Source: Phyto melanocephala (lineage: Eukaryota > Arthropoda > Insecta > Diptera > Rhinophoridae). Taken from it: a stretch of DNA of 64,000 nucleotides. The stretch spans positions 84,574,055 to 84,638,054 of the forward strand of contig OW799233.1 in assembly GCA_941918925.1 (NCBI GenBank). The letters run 5' to 3'. The translations under genes and the position numbers were made by a program. Below, in pieces: positions 34,384 through 45,084 of the stretch. Under the pieces are notes generated by a model. It saw only the letters and a list, made by a program, of their open reading frames with translations. It did no database searches and was not told the origin of the DNA. Within the stretch, counting starts at the first letter, position 1; the number at the start of each line of letters is the position of its first letter.

Positions 34384-34860
34384 GTTTTTTCAGCGGTATT
34401 GAATTTTAAGTTACTAATTTGTCAGGTGTCAAGTGATATATGTTTAGTTTTGCATTTCAAAATGAACTGACGCATGGTGAATGGGCCCAAAACAAGATTG
34501 CGTTGATCCCGATTTTCATAAGCGAATTTTGTTTATCGATGAATCTCACTTTTGTTTAAATGGATTTGTCAATAAATACGTATTTGAAGTGATGATATTC
34601 CTCAAGTGTGTGTTAGGACTCCGTTACATCCAGAAAAAATTACTGATTGGTGTCTTTTATGGGCTGGTAATCAGTGGTCCGTACTTCTTCGTACAGTCAA
34701 TGGTGACCGCTATACAGCCTTGATTGCTAAATTCTTCGATCGTCAATTGAACAATCATGATGTGAAGGAGCTGTGGTTTCAACAAGCCGGAGCACCATAT
34801 CACAAACTTGTGCCACAAGTTATTTATTGAAGGAAACATATGGTAATAGCATAATTTCAT
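34384..34860 (+). pseudogene. Tc1/mariner (DD34D-type) transposase fragment
   Basis: Starts near GGGTGTTTTTTCAGCGGTAT, which looks like a 5' terminal repeat, then enters the catalytic domain with DPDFHKRILFIDESHFCLNG (first catalytic Asp in IDESHF). The frame shifts near 34600 and continues VRTPLHPEKITDWCLLWAG, TVNGDRYTALIAKFF and LWFQQAGAPYH. The family norm at this last motif is QQDG, so the second catalytic Asp is Ala here. After another shift the text LLKETYG ends the homology. The N-terminal DNA-binding region is absent, and no matching 3' terminal repeat was found. It is a decayed remnant. Confidence 0.8.
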
Positions 34861-35167
34861 TTTTGCTTTTATTGATTTTATGAAAAAGAAAGGAGCTTAA
34901 GTAAAGCAAAATTTATTTACAGCCAATCCTAAACAAGATTTGCAAGCGTTTTTAGCTTTCAAAAATTCTTAAGTCCAAACAATTTGTATAATTTGTTATA
35001 TATTTTTATTGACTTCTATTAAGAAAAGTGAACATACTGCTCATTACACAATGCTGACGGTCTAGTATTTAGATTTCTCCTTTCAGCGTTAGCGCTTAAC
35101 ACAACGCTTGCCGCTCTGGCTTAGGTTCGATTGTTAGCTAAGAATTCCTATCAAAAGTTGTTTTTCT
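34861..35167. other. short stretch without recognisable gene
   Basis: No feature recognised between the mariner fragment and the next DINE copy. Confidence 0.4.
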
Positions 35168-35680
35168 TACCCTTCACTTGTGGTGCACAAGGGTATATAC
35201 ATATAGCTTTGTCATTCCGTTTGTAATTTCTACAATTTTTATTTCCGATCCCATCAAGTATATATTTTCTGAAAGCTTATGAATAGAGGAGTCGATTAAG
35301 CCCTGACCGTTTGTCCATCTGCCCGTCTGTCCGTGTGTTGGTTGAAATCAACTTTTAGAAGCAACTATATGTTCTGTATATGGTATCAATCTCTTGGAAA
35401 CATCCAGGAATGAATCGCTATTGAAATTCAGCACAATCGCCCCATAACTTTCTGAGATATGAGCAAAAACCACGACCACCTCGTTTTTTTTCACAATTAC
35501 CACAACAACCTACATATATACTGGTTAAAGTAAACGTGGCATCAAATTCCAGCTGAGCCAAAAAAATAAAACAAAATTTTTCAAAATTTTTTTTTATTAT
35601 ACCAACAATTGTTATTGCATGACTACACATTGTGAAGGGTATATAAGATTCGGCACGGCCGAATATAGCACTGTTACTTG
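35168..35680 (+). mobile_element. DINE-1-like family A copy, internally deleted
   Basis: Plus-strand 5' end TTACCCTTCACTTGTGGTGC..AAGGGTATATAC, then TTTGTCATTCCG, ATCCCATCAAGTATATATTT, CGTCTGTCCGTGTGTTGG, ACCACGACCACCTCG and the tRNA-like block at 35520-35565. A short T run leads directly to the 3' end TTGCATGACTACACATTGTG, hairpin ATTCGGCACGGCCGAAT and terminus GCACTGTTACTTG. The A/T domain is reduced to about 40 bp, and the CATCTCAT segment is mostly lost. Confidence 0.82.
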
Positions 35681-36331
35681 TTAAGAATGTTGTTGTTAAG
35701 GTCGGTTCGAAATTTTTATTCAAAGTAGCAATTTAGTAGAGAATTATAGCTTCGAAGTTCGGTGTATTGAAAAATACAAGTACTGCTTACGTAAAGGTTA
35801 ATTCAAAGCATGTATATTTCAAATTCTTCTTAGGAAGATATTGAACATTATATTTGTGTTTTATCCCGACACCAGCTACGATTTCATAATTCGCACTCTT
35901 TGAACGGAATATTAAGTGTTGGATGTAAATATCGTCTAGTTGACTCACAAGTTTTTATGAAATAGAAAACTTAAAATAAACATTGTATTCCTATACATAT
36001 TAACTTTCATGCAACTTAAGCTCTTTTCGTTTTTGTTATTCTTCACCTTTCTTATAATAACTTTTTTTATTTTATTCATAAATTTGTTTTTGCTTTTAAC
36101 CATCAGTCTGACGGTAATAAAAACTTTATTTTTGTCACAACTTATTGTTTTTTCATAATTTTAATTGTTCAGTTATTCAACAGAAGGTTGGTACTTACCG
36201 GTCTGTCAAATCACTGTACACTGGCATATTCTTTTGTTGAGTTAATTAATTAATAACTAAATAAATATTGTCTTTAAAACATTAAGGTTCGTACAAAAAA
36301 TTATATAATTAAAACTAACTAACTTATGAAA
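35681..36331. other. AT-rich stretch without recognisable gene
   Basis: Nothing recognised between the DINE copy and the mariner element. Confidence 0.45.
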
Positions 36332-36333
36332 TA

Positions 36334-37169
36334 CCAGGGTTGCCTTTTATATTTCGGAATTAGAGACAACAAATAAATGTTAATCATCGAAATGCCTTTA
36401 TTGCTTCCCAAAATATTTTCTATAAAGATCAATGCAATGTTTGAACCAATTTTCGAAGCGCTTTTTTAATTTCGAAAACATGCATTTTGAACGCATCAAC
36501 CACTTCATCAGCTGTCGAAAAATATTGATCTCGAAATTTATTTATTATGCTCGAAAATAAATATAAGCCATTGGGTACCAAGTCAGGACTATACGACAAA
36601 TGACTCATTAAATCGATATTTTAAGTGATCAAAACGTCTCTTGTCTGAGCCGATGTATGCGAGCTAGCATTGTCATGGTGGTGAATGATTCGATTTTGTG
36701 ATTTCGTGCGATTCAGTCTAGTTTTTCTGAAAAAACTGTAACTGTTGTTATTTTTCGGGCTCTTATGTGTAGAACCATATTTTTTTAAACCAGAACCGTT
36801 TTTCTAACGATTGTCAAGTAATGTGGTATCCAACGCAAACAAATCTTTTTACAGCCAAATGTTCATGATATATTGAATGAATGCACGTCCCATTAATATC
36901 TAAGATTGCCTCAATCTTGCGATTAGTTACAGGATGATCTTTCAGTATCATTTCATGACAACTATCTATGTTTTTTGGAACACGAAACTCGCAAATTACG
37001 CCCACGGTTGAATTCTGTAAGTCATGGATTATTACTGGTCCTTGATGGTGGCTCATCACTTTAAATCGAATTCAGCTATCGATGCATAGTTAATTTAATC
37101 CACGCCGAAAGTTGTAAAAAATAATCGCTCGAAAATTTTGACGATTTGAGATATAAATGGCAACTCTCA
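36334..37169 (-). mobile_element. mariner element with terminal repeats, TA duplication and internal deletion
   Basis: Both ends carry an imperfect inverted repeat with the core GTTGCC followed by TTTATAT, and TA flanks both sides (36332-36333, 37170-37171). On the minus strand the N-terminal part is readable at 36814-37059: CEFRVPKNIDSCHEMILKDH, then NRKIEAILDINGTCIHSI, a typical mariner helix-turn-helix region. The C-terminal part contains HHDNASSHTSAQT-type sequence (second catalytic Asp) and MSHLSYSPDLVPNG in place of the canonical HPPYSPDLAPND, in broken frames. The middle, with the first catalytic Asp (TGDESW in the family), is lost. At 836 bp it is well below the usual 1.3 kb. Confidence 0.85.
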
Positions 37170-37171
37170 TA

Positions 37172-37920
37172 ATTGCTTAATAAGAAAGTGGCAAAGAAAG
37201 GTCACTGAAAAAAGGATACCATTTACCATTTTTATGTTCTTCGTGTTTTACGATAAAAAAACAATACATCAATTTGCTAATATCTAACAATCGTAAAAAT
37301 ATTTTAAAATAAAATGTTAAAAAACTAATAAAAGTGCCTCATAAACAGCGTTTTAGTTCCGAAACAAATAATTTACTTAAATTTAAATTAAAAAATTGTT
37401 ATTTCTTCAATGTTTTTTTTTTTCATTTCTATAATTTTACGTTAGATTAACATCACATACATACATAAGTATACTAATGCCTGACTTGGAAAATTTTCCA
37501 AACACCTCACTAAGTGAACATCATGTGTTTCATAAACAAGTTGCACGGGTTTACTTCTTTATGTGGACCACATAAAATGTATTTAAATAAAATTTCGGCA
37601 GTTTCACCGCATTTATTGAATGAATTAAGCAAATGACACACATTTTAAGCTATAAAATTATCATAATCATATTCAAAATTTAAAGCAACAATATAAAATC
37701 TTTGAAATATAATAAAAATGTATGTAAACGAAATGACTTCAATTTAAAACAAAGAGAAAATTTATTTATTATTTTAATGAAAAAAAAAAAAATCAGTCAT
37801 TGACCTTAAATATTTAACTTTAAGTTTTTAACAATTATGAAAAAATATGTATTTTTAAAATATTTATTTAAATATATATTAACAAAAATTTGTAACTGAA
37901 TGGTGCTTCAGTAAGAGAGA
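37172..37920. other. AT-rich stretch without recognisable gene
   Basis: Nothing recognised between two mariner-type remnants. Confidence 0.45.
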
Positions 37921-38373
37921 ACTTTTTTAGTGTAATTGTACTTTTTGTGCAAGTGGCAAGCGAAATTCAGAAGTTATCATATATGCTTATTCCGATTACA
38001 AAAGCACAAATCGGTTTAATTGTGAAAATATATTACGAAAATTTGGAAAATTATGCAGAGACCACTCGTAAACTTCAAAGAACTTTTAGAAGGAGTGTGC
38101 TTAAAGTAGTCAATAAATTTAAATAACTGGGTTACAGAGAATCCCCGCGAACCTGAAATTAAAATCATCCAGCGTCATCGGTGAGATACAACCACATCTA
38201 TTTGAACAAGGCGTGAAAAATGAAAAGACTAACGACCTGGCATCAGAGCTATGAGGGCATTTTGTGGTTATATTATTCTATAATAAATTGAAACATGTCA
38301 CATCATAATCCAATTTAAAAAAATACAACTATTTCAAAAAGTACGTGTTGCTTTTTAAAATGAGACACCCTTT
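37921..38373 (+). pseudogene. Tc1/mariner-like transposase N-terminal remnant
   Basis: Near 37985 the plus strand reads ITKAQIGLIVKIYYENLENY, then AETTRKLQRTFRRSVLKVVNKF. This is the helix-turn-helix pattern (acidic/aromatic YYENGES-type motif, then R-L-RRF-R----V---F) seen at the N-terminus of many insect Tc1/mariner transposases. Stops and deletions follow, and no catalytic motif remains. The text AATGAGACACCCTTTATTA at the right may be one terminal repeat, but no partner was found at the left. Confidence 0.55.
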
Positions 38374-39652
38374 ATTATTATTTAATTTTTAAAATTTTAA
38401 GCAAAACAAAATTTTCAAATTTATTTACATATGTAGTTACAAATACACAGAACTTAGACAGACATTAATGAAAACTTACTTTTGATATGGACACCCTGCC
38501 AGGAATTTAATTAAATTTTTTATTTTGTTTTGAATTATCTCTCTACATATGTATATGCGTTTCATATTTGTTTTAAATTATTTTTTGCAAACTTACACAC
38601 AAATAACAAACGACAACACCCACTAAGTATTTTAAGAAAACTGAGCAATAAATATTTAAATTTTATTAAATTTTTTATATTTATGTAGGGCGTTTTTTTT
38701 GCAAATTAAAAATGAAAAATTCGAAGGTTGTGATTCTTTGAATGACAATTTAAAGGGAGCCATACACTTGCAATATTTTTTCTTTTATTAATGTGTTTTA
38801 ATGCAAACCTAAATTAAAAGTTTTCTACGGTTTGTTCGTATTTAAACATGGTGTTTTAATGGAGAATTCCATATTATCATAAAAAGTTTTGATCTAGTTG
38901 ATGGTAGCTTAAACAATTATATTAGTTAATAAAAGTTTTAAAGGAATTATTATTTTCTCTAAATAATATTATTACGATTTACCATTAATATCCTTAAAAT
39001 CAAAATACACTGCTCACACAAGTAGGGCATCAGACTACAAACACACTTTCCACATCCGCTAGACAACGTTCATTATACGACTAAAAACCAATGTTTCTAC
39101 TTAACATTTTATCAAATCTACCCTAATAAATACAACTAGTAAACGAAATTTCAAATTACAGCAGAAAAAGTCCGTTTCATGGCATGTTTTATGTTTTTGT
39201 AGTTAGTAGATACTCGCATTTCTGTTTGAGGGAACATAACATACTTTTTGCTCAAAAAAAGTCAAACAACAAAATAATTTCTATATATGTACATACAAAT
39301 GTATATTCGGGCAGAAATGTATCCCTTAGGTATGACATGGTTAGTGGAATGACATCTTTATGTGTTATTTATGCAAATCATAGCAGTTTCACAGTTTATT
39401 GTACACAAAAATACACTAGGAGAAAAATTCTGTACATATGTAAGTAATTGGTTTGTACAAAAACAACTTTAACTGAATGCAGGAGAGATAAATTAATTTA
39501 ACAATTAACTACAGTAAATACTCATAATGTATATTGTTTTAGATGTGTTCAAGTGAGAAATTTTAGTTCTGTTAATATATACAATGGAATATTACAAAAT
39601 GTTAAATTGTAGTACATTGTAATATACATATTCACATATTGTATGAATGTTT
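38374..39652. other. AT-rich stretch without recognisable gene
   Basis: The frame 39184-39447 (87 codons) has fairly varied composition, but no domain or gene signal is recognised. Otherwise nothing seen. Confidence 0.4.
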
Positions 39653-40436
39653 CAGTGTTGCCAAATTAAAGAAAATACCAGATTTATCGAAAAGGTCAAA
39701 CAAACGGATTTATTTATAAACAACTTTTGATTAATTTTGAATAATTTGAAGCAATTTACAAGCAAAATCTTTATTACTATTTTCTTTTTTTTTACCTTCC
39801 AGGAAAAGTGGCATATGATATCTTAAATCAAAAAAATAAAAGAAAGAAATATTATAGTTTTAAGTTAATTTGAAATGACAATAACAAAGCATCCGGTATT
39901 TGCAAATAAAAAAAAAATGCCAATATCTAACTCATAATTTGTTTGGCATATTGGATATCGAAGAAATGGTATCCAATAGCAGAAATTACAGAAAATATTG
40001 TTTGCCGCATTTGCAAAAAAGTGGTCCTAACTGTTATAAATAATAAAAATGTTGAAAAATTAAATATTGCGCCTGATTTTTACGCTGAGCATCAACGTTG
40101 AGTCGTGAAGAGTAAAACTAACTTATTGAATGATGGGCTTAATAAAACCCATGCATAAAACTGAAAAAATGGCTTAAATGCTAATAATACATTTGTTTTG
40201 CAGCCGACTTCACTGTGGTGTTAAAATCGGATTTTACAATTGCAAAGCATTGACTCCTCGCTATTTGGTTTGCTTTGTACATTTCTTACAGGCATACTAA
40301 TTTTTGACACTTAGACAACGCTTGACGCACCAATTTAGGTATGCAAGATAAGCGTGCAAACGTATGCTGTACTAATTTGTTTAGAAAATAAATTAGTATG
40401 ACAAATAATAGCAATTTAGGAAACCAGGCAACTCTG
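39653..40436 (+). mobile_element. possible hAT-like non-autonomous element
   Basis: Ends CAGTGTTGCC at the left and GGCAACTCTG at the right form an 11-12 bp inverted repeat if the neighbouring TT/AA are included, with one mismatch; the CAG..TTGCC pattern is common in hAT elements. Inside, near 39963, the plus strand reads KKWYPIAEITENIVCRICKK, compatible with the start of a BED zinc finger (W, then C--C), followed by further residues to YAEHQR before stops. No 8-bp target duplication is visible, which weakens the call. Confidence 0.4.
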
Positions 40437-40619
40437 AAGCCATCATACATGTTTAAATGTTATTTTAGTTTTTTATTGCAAAGCAAACGATAAATGTAAA
40501 GAAAATATCGTAATTGTTCCAACAGAAAACAACGCCAGGCATTTCTAACTTTAAACGTAAAAAAAGCTCAATGCACAGTGGGAATGCAGAAAGCAAAATG
40601 TAAGTAAAAAGAAGGCTTA

Positions 40620-42017
40620 TGACATAGGCCAAATTTTTTAAAACTCACCACAAATTTGTTTACTTTTAAAGCACAAAATTTATTATTTTGTTATAAACAG
40701 TAATCACTATAATTGTATTATCTTCTACTTTTAAAATAATCTAATTAATGCTTAAATTTCACCTTGATAATCCAATTTAGTTTTTTTTTTCATAATTTTT
40801 GTCCACATAGAAATATGTTATATGAATTTAAAATTATAAAACAAATTATAATACAATTTATTAGAAAACTATGTATATGTATATGCAAAATTTCATTATT
40901 TAATACATATAATTGCAGTTGTGAGCTTTTAAAATTCACTGATAGCAGAGTATGTGAGAAGCGGGCATTAAAGTAGGCGTGTCGAAGTAATTTCTTCTAA
41001 TGAACTAAACTAAGATATATTTTTTTATAAAGAGTCCTTTATTATTCCACAATCTTTGTCCCTAGGGATAGTACATAAATTAACAGCAACGCGTTATATG
41101 CACGCAAAGAAAAATCATGTTTACGACATGATCACGACGGTCATATTATAGTTTCTATAACAATATTTGGTTGTCGAAGACAAGTGATAGTTATTTTTGT
41201 TTCATCGCATTATATATTTTGTCACGATAATCAAGCATTTGTTTGAGTTCTATCGTTTAATGTTTACTTTTCATAAAAATTTCAAAATGGTTATCATTTA
41301 AAAATAGTACGATTTAAAAAAAATAATTTGACAAAAATAACATATTCAAAAGCATTAAAAAGTACAAATAATCATTAAATAATAGGTGAGACAACAGTAT
41401 GATTACAAATTAATCAAGCTATGATTTTTATTTAATAATAATCTGATTTCAACTGTTCTTCTTCTTGCTGAATAAATTTTTATTATTTTAACAGTTTGAG
41501 ATGTCAAAAAATACACAAAATTTTTGTAAAAATTGAAGAGACTTGAAAATAAACCAGAAAATTTAAAAAAAATATTGGTATAAAGATTTGATTTTAATTG
41601 GTAAATAATATACCGTCAAAAAGCAAAGATTGTCGATTTCAATTGTTTAAACATAATAATGATAACTGATAACCATTATATGTTTTAACCATAATCATAC
41701 AATTTAAGCATAGTATGTTGCTCTTCGATTATGGTTACCACAAACATATTTTTCCTTTGCGTGTGGTAGGTGGGATTGTCACCTTCATTTACAGGCATTA
41801 CAATGACATTGATTAGAAAGCTTTATGTGCAAAATCATACTACTATACATACTATACATAATTCTTTCGGTTTTATGAGCTTTTAAATTTCATTAATAGT
41901 AGAATAGTTAGACGTATAAAAGTAGTTTGTGCTGATGATTAGATATTAGATATTACAATATAGAGTTCTTTAGTCCTCTAAGATCTTTTTCCATAGAGAA
42001 ATTATATGAATTTAAAA
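40620..42017 (-). mobile_element. DINE-1-like family B copy interrupted by a MITE
   Basis: CTCACCACAAATTTGTTTAC, TTAACAGTAATCACTATAAT, GTTTTATGAGCTTTTAAATT and TCTTTTTCCATAGAGAAATT match 24300-26000. The hairpin end is degraded (GGCCAAATTTTTTAAAACTC). A 663-bp MITE sits at 41101-41763 inside the TATATGGGAGGTGGGCG motif. The right side ends where the next family B copy begins with CAAGTAAGAAC at 42018, a tandem arrangement. Confidence 0.7.
41101..41763. mobile_element. 663-bp MITE (family D), copy 1
   Basis: Ends CACGCAAAG and CTTTGCGTG are perfect inverted repeats. Imperfect symmetry continues inward (AAAAATCATG against CATATTTTT; TTACGACATGATCACGACGG against repeated CATAATCATACAATTTAAGC and TATGGTTACCA). 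TG on each side may be the target duplication. A second copy lies at 52538. Non-coding; superfamily unknown. Confidence 0.75.
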
Positions 42018-43097
42018 CAAGTAAGAACACTTTTTATGTATTTTTACTAACAGTAATTGCTATGGAATAATCTCTTTATAATAATAAATGTTATATTTTC
42101 TTTGTGTTACTTCGCTTTGATGTTAATTTATTTTCTTATAATTAGTCTTTAAAAAAAAAATTAATTATTTCTACATTAGCAGTGATAATACTGACTCCTT
42201 TAAACTAGATGTATTTAAATAATAAAATTCGCTTTGTGTGGGCATAGCACCTCTTACTTTTAAAATAATAAAATTAATGTTTTAATTCAACTTAGAAAAA
42301 TCATTTTAAATTTCTTATTTTTCCAAAATGTTTATTCAGTAAAATTTTGGAGGTGGGCGTTAAAGTGGGCGTGTCACTCTAATTTTTAATTATGTATACT
42401 TATATTGACGAGCAATTTATGTGTACAAAATTTAATCATCAACACAACATTATCTAATTCTGTCGGTTTAGTGAGCTTTTAAATTTCATTAAGAGTATAT
42501 TATGTGAAAAGTGGGCTTTGAAAAAGGCGTGCCAAAGTAAATTATGCTAAAAACTCTAACTTAGATATTTCAATATAGACTCCTTTGTTCTTCCAAAATC
42601 TTTGATCGTAGGGAAATTATACGATGATGAAGGAGCTATATTTGCGAAATTTTAGTATCGCACATTTAATTTTGTAGGTCTTACGGCGTTTTAAATTTTA
42701 GATATACCAAAAAGGGCATAGTGCGGAAAAAATGTTCTTACATTTTGATATATACATTTTTTCTCAATGTCTATAATTAAGAAATTTTTCAAAAAATATT
42801 CTTTTTTACTCGGGAAATGTACTTTTTACATTTCATCGATCTACGTCAATGCGTTTAGACACAATCGCATTTTATTCGATTGTTTCTAATATACCGATTT
42901 AGCCCAACTTTATCGGTTCGAGCTCTATCGTGCTTTCAACAGACGGACAGACCGACGGATGCAGCTAGATTATCCTAAAATGAAACCAGAACTCAGAAAA
43001 TATATACTTCATGACGACTTAAATGGATATTTCGATGTGTTTCAAATGGAATGACAAAATAAATATACCCTCACATCATTTTTTGGCGGTGGGTATA
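42018..43097 (-). mobile_element. DINE-1-like family B copy, hairpin deleted
   Basis: Left edge CAAGTAAGAACACTTTTTATGT lacks the ATTCGGC hairpin and the CCACCACC segment. Downstream text matches family B: TAACAGTAATTGCTATGGAA, GTGGGCGTTAAAGTGGGCGT, CGGTTTAGTGAGCTTTTAAA, AACAGACGGACAGACCGACG and the closing TTGGCGGTGGGTATA, the element's 5' end. It has one repeat unit instead of the array in 24258. Confidence 0.75.
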
Positions 43098-44118
43098 AAA
43101 ATAAATTTAAGTAAATGTTTATTTTATCCCACTATAAAACATTGCAAAAAAATGTAATACGCGCATGCTCAACCTAAACTAAAGGCTAGTAATACGAATA
43201 AATGCATAACACATACACCTCAACTTAAGGTCCTAAAGTACTTGTTTATTATTGGACTCATACACTAGGTGATGGCGAAGTCACTGGCCGCATTTTGTTG
43301 ATATTTTGTTTTTGTTTGTTTTTTATATGTTCAAACGTATTATGTAGAAAAAACAAGGCTTAAAACATTTCGCGCGCCAACTTTGTATATTTTTTTTGTG
43401 AACAAATACAACTTCAAAACATCAAAACAAATAACACAACAAAAGGAAAAATATGATAAAACAGGAAGAACACGGAATATGGGAAACATTTATAAATATT
43501 TCAACAGTCTAGCTACAACATAATACATACACTCAATTAAAGAAGCAAAAACAAAAATATTTCACTCTTTATTGAACAGTCATCAAGTGAATCAGGCAGT
43601 AAGACAGTACTTTTGTATGAATTTCAAATTGATTTAGATTTTTGTTGTTGTTTTTGTATATATGACACACTAACACTGCATGACTTTTTCGAAAAAAAAA
43701 AAAAAACAAAATACACATCAATTTACAACAATGTATGATTCTGTTTCTTTTTGATTTTTGTTCCTTCTTTTTCTTTAACGTAGAAAGTATCTGCGTTTGT
43801 TTACCTACTGAGACTATAAGATGAATAAGCAACCTTGACAGTGGAGTTTGGTATTTTTTCATTTTAATTGTTGTTGTTGCTCGGTTGTTTTTTCCGTAGC
43901 AAAAAGCAAATGATATGTTTGAAATTAAGAAAAACAACATCAACAGTAATACAAAATGCTATCAAACACCACTGGCAAAGCGTCAATAAGGAAAAAAATA
44001 TTAATATTCACGTCTTCGCAGTAGAACCAAACGATGTGAGAGTTATCTATTAAAGGTCATTTCCGGGTAGCCACTGGTAACGATCATCTATTATTTGCAA
44101 CGTGAAAAGTGTATAATA
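43098..44118. other. AT-rich stretch without recognisable gene
   Basis: The 124-codon minus frame at 43569-43943 contains Lys and Phe runs that follow homopolymer tracts (KKKKEQKSKRN, FFFFF). It is not supported as a gene. Confidence 0.45.
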
Positions 44119-44553
44119 CTACATTTACACCTAAGAGAAATCTAGTAAATTTGATTTAAAATCTTTATTAAAATCTAAACCGTTTATACCACTGTTTTTT
44201 GACATTTTGCAAGATTTCGTTTTCAAAACAATATACTCATTTACAAGGTGGTCTGAGAGGCTCTCTATGTTCTGCTTCTCGAAAATTCAAACTCCATATA
44301 AAAGCAATGTAAACAATAAAGTACTTGTGCAATTGCAACCACCTTACATGTTATGATTGAATTTTTTTGTGTGCAGCGTAGTATATTTTAGTACAATTTA
44401 ATAAAAACCACAGTTGCATCACGAAGTAGTACTAGATTTTAAGTAGATGTTGCCAAAATCTAGTAGCGAAGTAGATTTCGATTTGTATGGGAAATCTGGT
44501 AGATTTCGCTTAAAATCCCTTAAGTACTAGATTTTGTGTAGGTGTAAATGTAG
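44119..44553. mobile_element. 435-bp MITE with CTACATTTACACCTA ends
   Basis: CTACATTTACACCTA at 44119 is perfectly inverted as TAGGTGTAAATGTAG ending at 44553, and TA flanks both sides. Inward of each TIR lie further matching blocks: AAATCTAGTAAATTTGATTT at the left and the inverse of TAAGTACTAGATTTT at the right. The motif TCTAGTA or TAGATTT recurs at least six times (for example 44413-44530), so the sub-terminal zones are repetitive. Non-coding. Confidence 0.78.
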
Positions 44554-45081
44554 TATAAAGGAAGTTGATTCTTATTATGGCTTTTCAGTACTTTTTTTAT
44601 AAATTTTTCTTGCTAATTGTTTGTAATTGCTAAAAAAAAAGCTTTTAACTTTTTATAAGCGGTTTTAGAATTTAAACTAAATTGGGTCACAATGCACCTA
44701 TACCATTGTTTTTTCTTGTCAATTAATTGTATAAATGGAAAAAAGGCTTAAAAGAAATTTAAAATGAAAAACCTGTATGAGAAGTAACTAAATAATGCAA
44801 ACACGTCTGTCAAAAGCATTGCTCGTAAGGAAATCAGAGTGTACGGAACTGTTTGTTTCTCGTTTCTTATAAAGGAATATGACAAAAATGTGCAAAAATA
44901 ACACCTTCATTTCTAGCCTTTTAAAGTTAAAGTATATTTAAAGAAAGAATATTTTTTTTGTTATATTTAAGTTTTTAAAATGTTTAACGAAATACAATTA
45001 CAATTAAATAATGTTAAAGGTATTTTTGTCATGTAATAATTTCATTGCAAATAGTGTAAAAGAACAGAAAGTTGTTGATTC
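44554..45081. other. AT-rich stretch without recognisable gene
   Basis: Nothing recognised between the two TIR elements. Confidence 0.45.
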
Positions 45082-45084
45082 CTG

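Noticed and set aside
37921..38373. Complete mariner element with TIR GACACCCTTTATTA
   Set aside because: No inverted partner of this end could be found on the left side, so only a remnant is called.
43569..43943. 124-codon minus-strand open frame
   Set aside because: Lys and Phe runs correspond to A/T homopolymers; no domain, no start context and no neighbour support.
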